64,000 nucleotides of DNA from Variovorax davisae. Lineage in GTDB: Bacteria; Pseudomonadota; Gammaproteobacteria; Burkholderiales; Burkholderiaceae_C. A model generated the notes under the pieces. The model did not search any database, was not told the origin of the DNA, and worked only from the letters and a program-made list of their open reading frames with translations. The DNA is taken from contig NZ_JASZYS010000012.1 in the NCBI RefSeq assembly GCF_030316845.1, forward strand, positions 1 to 64,000, given 5' to 3'. Below are positions 63,046 through 64,000 of the stretch, piece by piece. Positions within the stretch are counted from its first letter, which is position 1; each line of letters starts with the position of its first letter. The position numbers and the translations under genes were made by a program.

Positions 63046-64000
63046 CATGGGGGTTCGGGGTGGCGGAACGGGCTGCGTTCGCCCAGGTGGTCCAGGTAGT
63101 TCTCGATGCCCGCGCCCTCGCGCTCGAGAAAGCGCTCGACCGCATCGGCGAAGGCCGGGTGGGCCAGCCAGTGGGCGCTGGTGGTGCGCACCGGCATCAG
63201 CGCGCGCGCCATCTTGTGCTCGCCCTGGGCGCCGCCTTCGAAGCGACGCACGCCGTGCTCGATGCACCACTGCAGCGGCTGGTAGTAGCAGGCCTCGAAA
63301 TGCAGGCAGTCGACCCGTTCGAGCGCGCCCCAGTAGCGGCCGTAGGCGACCCGTGGCGCCGGCGAGTCGTCCACGCCGCCGGGCCCGGCCGCGAGCGCGA
63401 TCAGGCTGGCCGCGATCGGCTTGCCGTCGCGCTCGGCGATGAACAGCAGCCAGGCCTCGGGCATGTCGGCGGCCATGCGGTGGAAGAAGTCGCGGTTCAG
63501 GTAGGGCGGGTTGCCGTGCTCGCGGTAGGTGCGGGCATAGCAGCGATAGAAGAAATCCCAGTCGGCCGCGCGAATGTCGCTGCCGCGCGACCAGCGGAAG
63601 GAGACGCCGGCATCGCGCACCTTGCGGCGCTCCTGGCGGATCTTCTTGCGCTTGTCGTGGGCGAGGCTGGCGAGGAAGGCGTCGAAGTCCTGCCAATCGG
63701 CGTTGTGCCAGTGGAACTGGACCGTATGGCGCAGCATCAGGCCGGCTTCCGAACAGGCGGCGATGTCCTCGTCGGCGCCGAACAGCAGGTGCAGCGACGA
63801 CAGTTCTTCCTCCTTGCACCAGGCGACCAGGGCCTGCACCAGCAAGGCGCGGCTCTCGGCATCGCGGGCCAGCAGGCGCGCCCCCGGCACCGGCGTGAAG
63901 GGCACCGCGCAGACCGCCTTCGGGTAGTAGGCCAGCCCGTGCTGGTCGTAGGCGTTGGCCCAGGCCCAGTCGAAAACGTACTCGCCGTACGAGTGGTCCT
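63045..64000 (-). CDS. FemAB/GNAT-like acyltransferase (DUF482, peptidoglycan-linked), 5' end outside window
   Basis: The coding frame is open to base 64000, so the N-terminus is missing; 317 residues are visible. The first visible part (DHSYGEYVFDWAWANAYDQHGLAYYPK) and later FLASLAHDKRKKIRQERRKVRDAGV, YREHGNPPYLNRDFFHRMA, YYQPLQWCIEHGVRRFEGGAQGEHK are typical of the PF04339 family, a GNAT-fold group related to FemAB aminoacyl transferases. Role unknown; peptidoglycan modification is proposed for relatives. Confidence 0.88.
   Translation of the reverse strand, partial: DHSYGEYVFDWAWANAYDQHGLAYYPKAVCAVPFTPVPGARLLARDAESRALLVQALVAWCKEEELSSLHLLFGADEDIAACSEAGLMLRHTVQFHWHNADWQDFDAFLASLAHDKRKKIRQERRKVRDAGVSFRWSRGSDIRAADWDFFYRCYARTYREHGNPPYLNRDFFHRMAADMPEAWLLFIAERDGKPIAASLIALAAGPGGVDDSPAPRVAYGRYWGALERVDCLHFEACYYQPLQWCIEHGVRRFEGGAQGEHKMARALMPVRTTSAHWLAHPAFADAVERFLEREGAGIENYLDHLGERSPFRHPEPP

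Overview
The window is about 64 kb of GC-rich chromosome. Gene content and order (trxA-rho-rpmE, dnaX-ybaB-recR next to ffs, mltD-gloB-methyltransferase-rnhA, pstSCAB-phoU-phoBR, orphan Bug/TctC receptors) point to a beta-proteobacterium of the Burkholderiales, most likely family Comamonadaceae (Variovorax/Acidovorax-like). This is judged from protein similarity and synteny recalled from knowledge; no search was run. Almost all of it is ordinary chromosome: no insertion sequence, prophage or CRISPR array was seen.

Layout. 1-2.8 kb: a large Pro/Ala-repeat surface lipoprotein cut by the left edge, and a divergent BON lipoprotein. 2.8-5.8 kb: DkgB-like aldo/keto reductase and MFS pump, divergent from a LysR regulator. 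6.0-6.5 kb: a free-standing RNA polymerase alpha-CTD-like protein behind a good sigma-54-like promoter, and a small winged-helix-like protein. 6.5-11 kb: Nudix hydrolase, VOC protein, tRNA-Arg(TCT), methyltransferase, SPW membrane protein, tRNA-Pro(TGG), YfcG-like GST, UBP zinc finger. 11-24.7 kb: a cyclic-nucleotide-domain/thioredoxin-reductase-like fusion, then a phosphorus block: OlsB-like acyltransferase, ppk, sixA, ppx, pstSCAB, phoU, phoB, phoR, with Pho boxes in front of ppk, ppx and pstS.

24.7-32.5 kb: MATE pump, ArnT-like glycosyltransferase, rpmE2, ydgJ-like oxidoreductase, rho, trxA and an HI0933-type flavoprotein. 32.5-33.8 kb: a near-consensus LexA box between a 61-aa ORF and two hypothetical genes. 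33.8-38.6 kb: an IclR-controlled catabolic module (aconitase-family dehydratase large and small subunits, PEP-mutase/isocitrate-lyase-family lyase, Bug receptor). 38.6-41.2 kb: a lower-GC orphan methyltransferase, the 4.5S SRP RNA and a matrixin-like metalloprotease. 41.3-44.1 kb: dnaX (with an A9 slippery run), ybaB, recR. 44.2-46.9 kb: a NitT/TauT-type ABC importer.

46.9-50.6 kb: mltD, a decayed gloB remnant, a methyltransferase, rnhA and a cNMP-binding protein. 50.6-53.7 kb: the molybdenum-cofactor operon moaA-mobA-moeA. 53.8-58.9 kb: SDR, ALDH, exported peroxiredoxin, PLD-family cardiolipin-synthase-like protein and two small hypotheticals. 59-64 kb: an unknown 188-aa protein behind an AT-rich, palindrome-rich leader, a membrane H+-pyrophosphatase with an OmpA-like C-terminal extension, soluble pyrophosphatase ppa, and a FemAB/GNAT-like protein cut by the right edge.

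The strongest leads are the sigma-54-preceded free alpha-CTD protein, the dnaX slippery site placed at the end of domain III, the LexA-box small-gene locus, the dehydratase/lyase module with altered active-site motifs, and the HppA-OmpA fusion.
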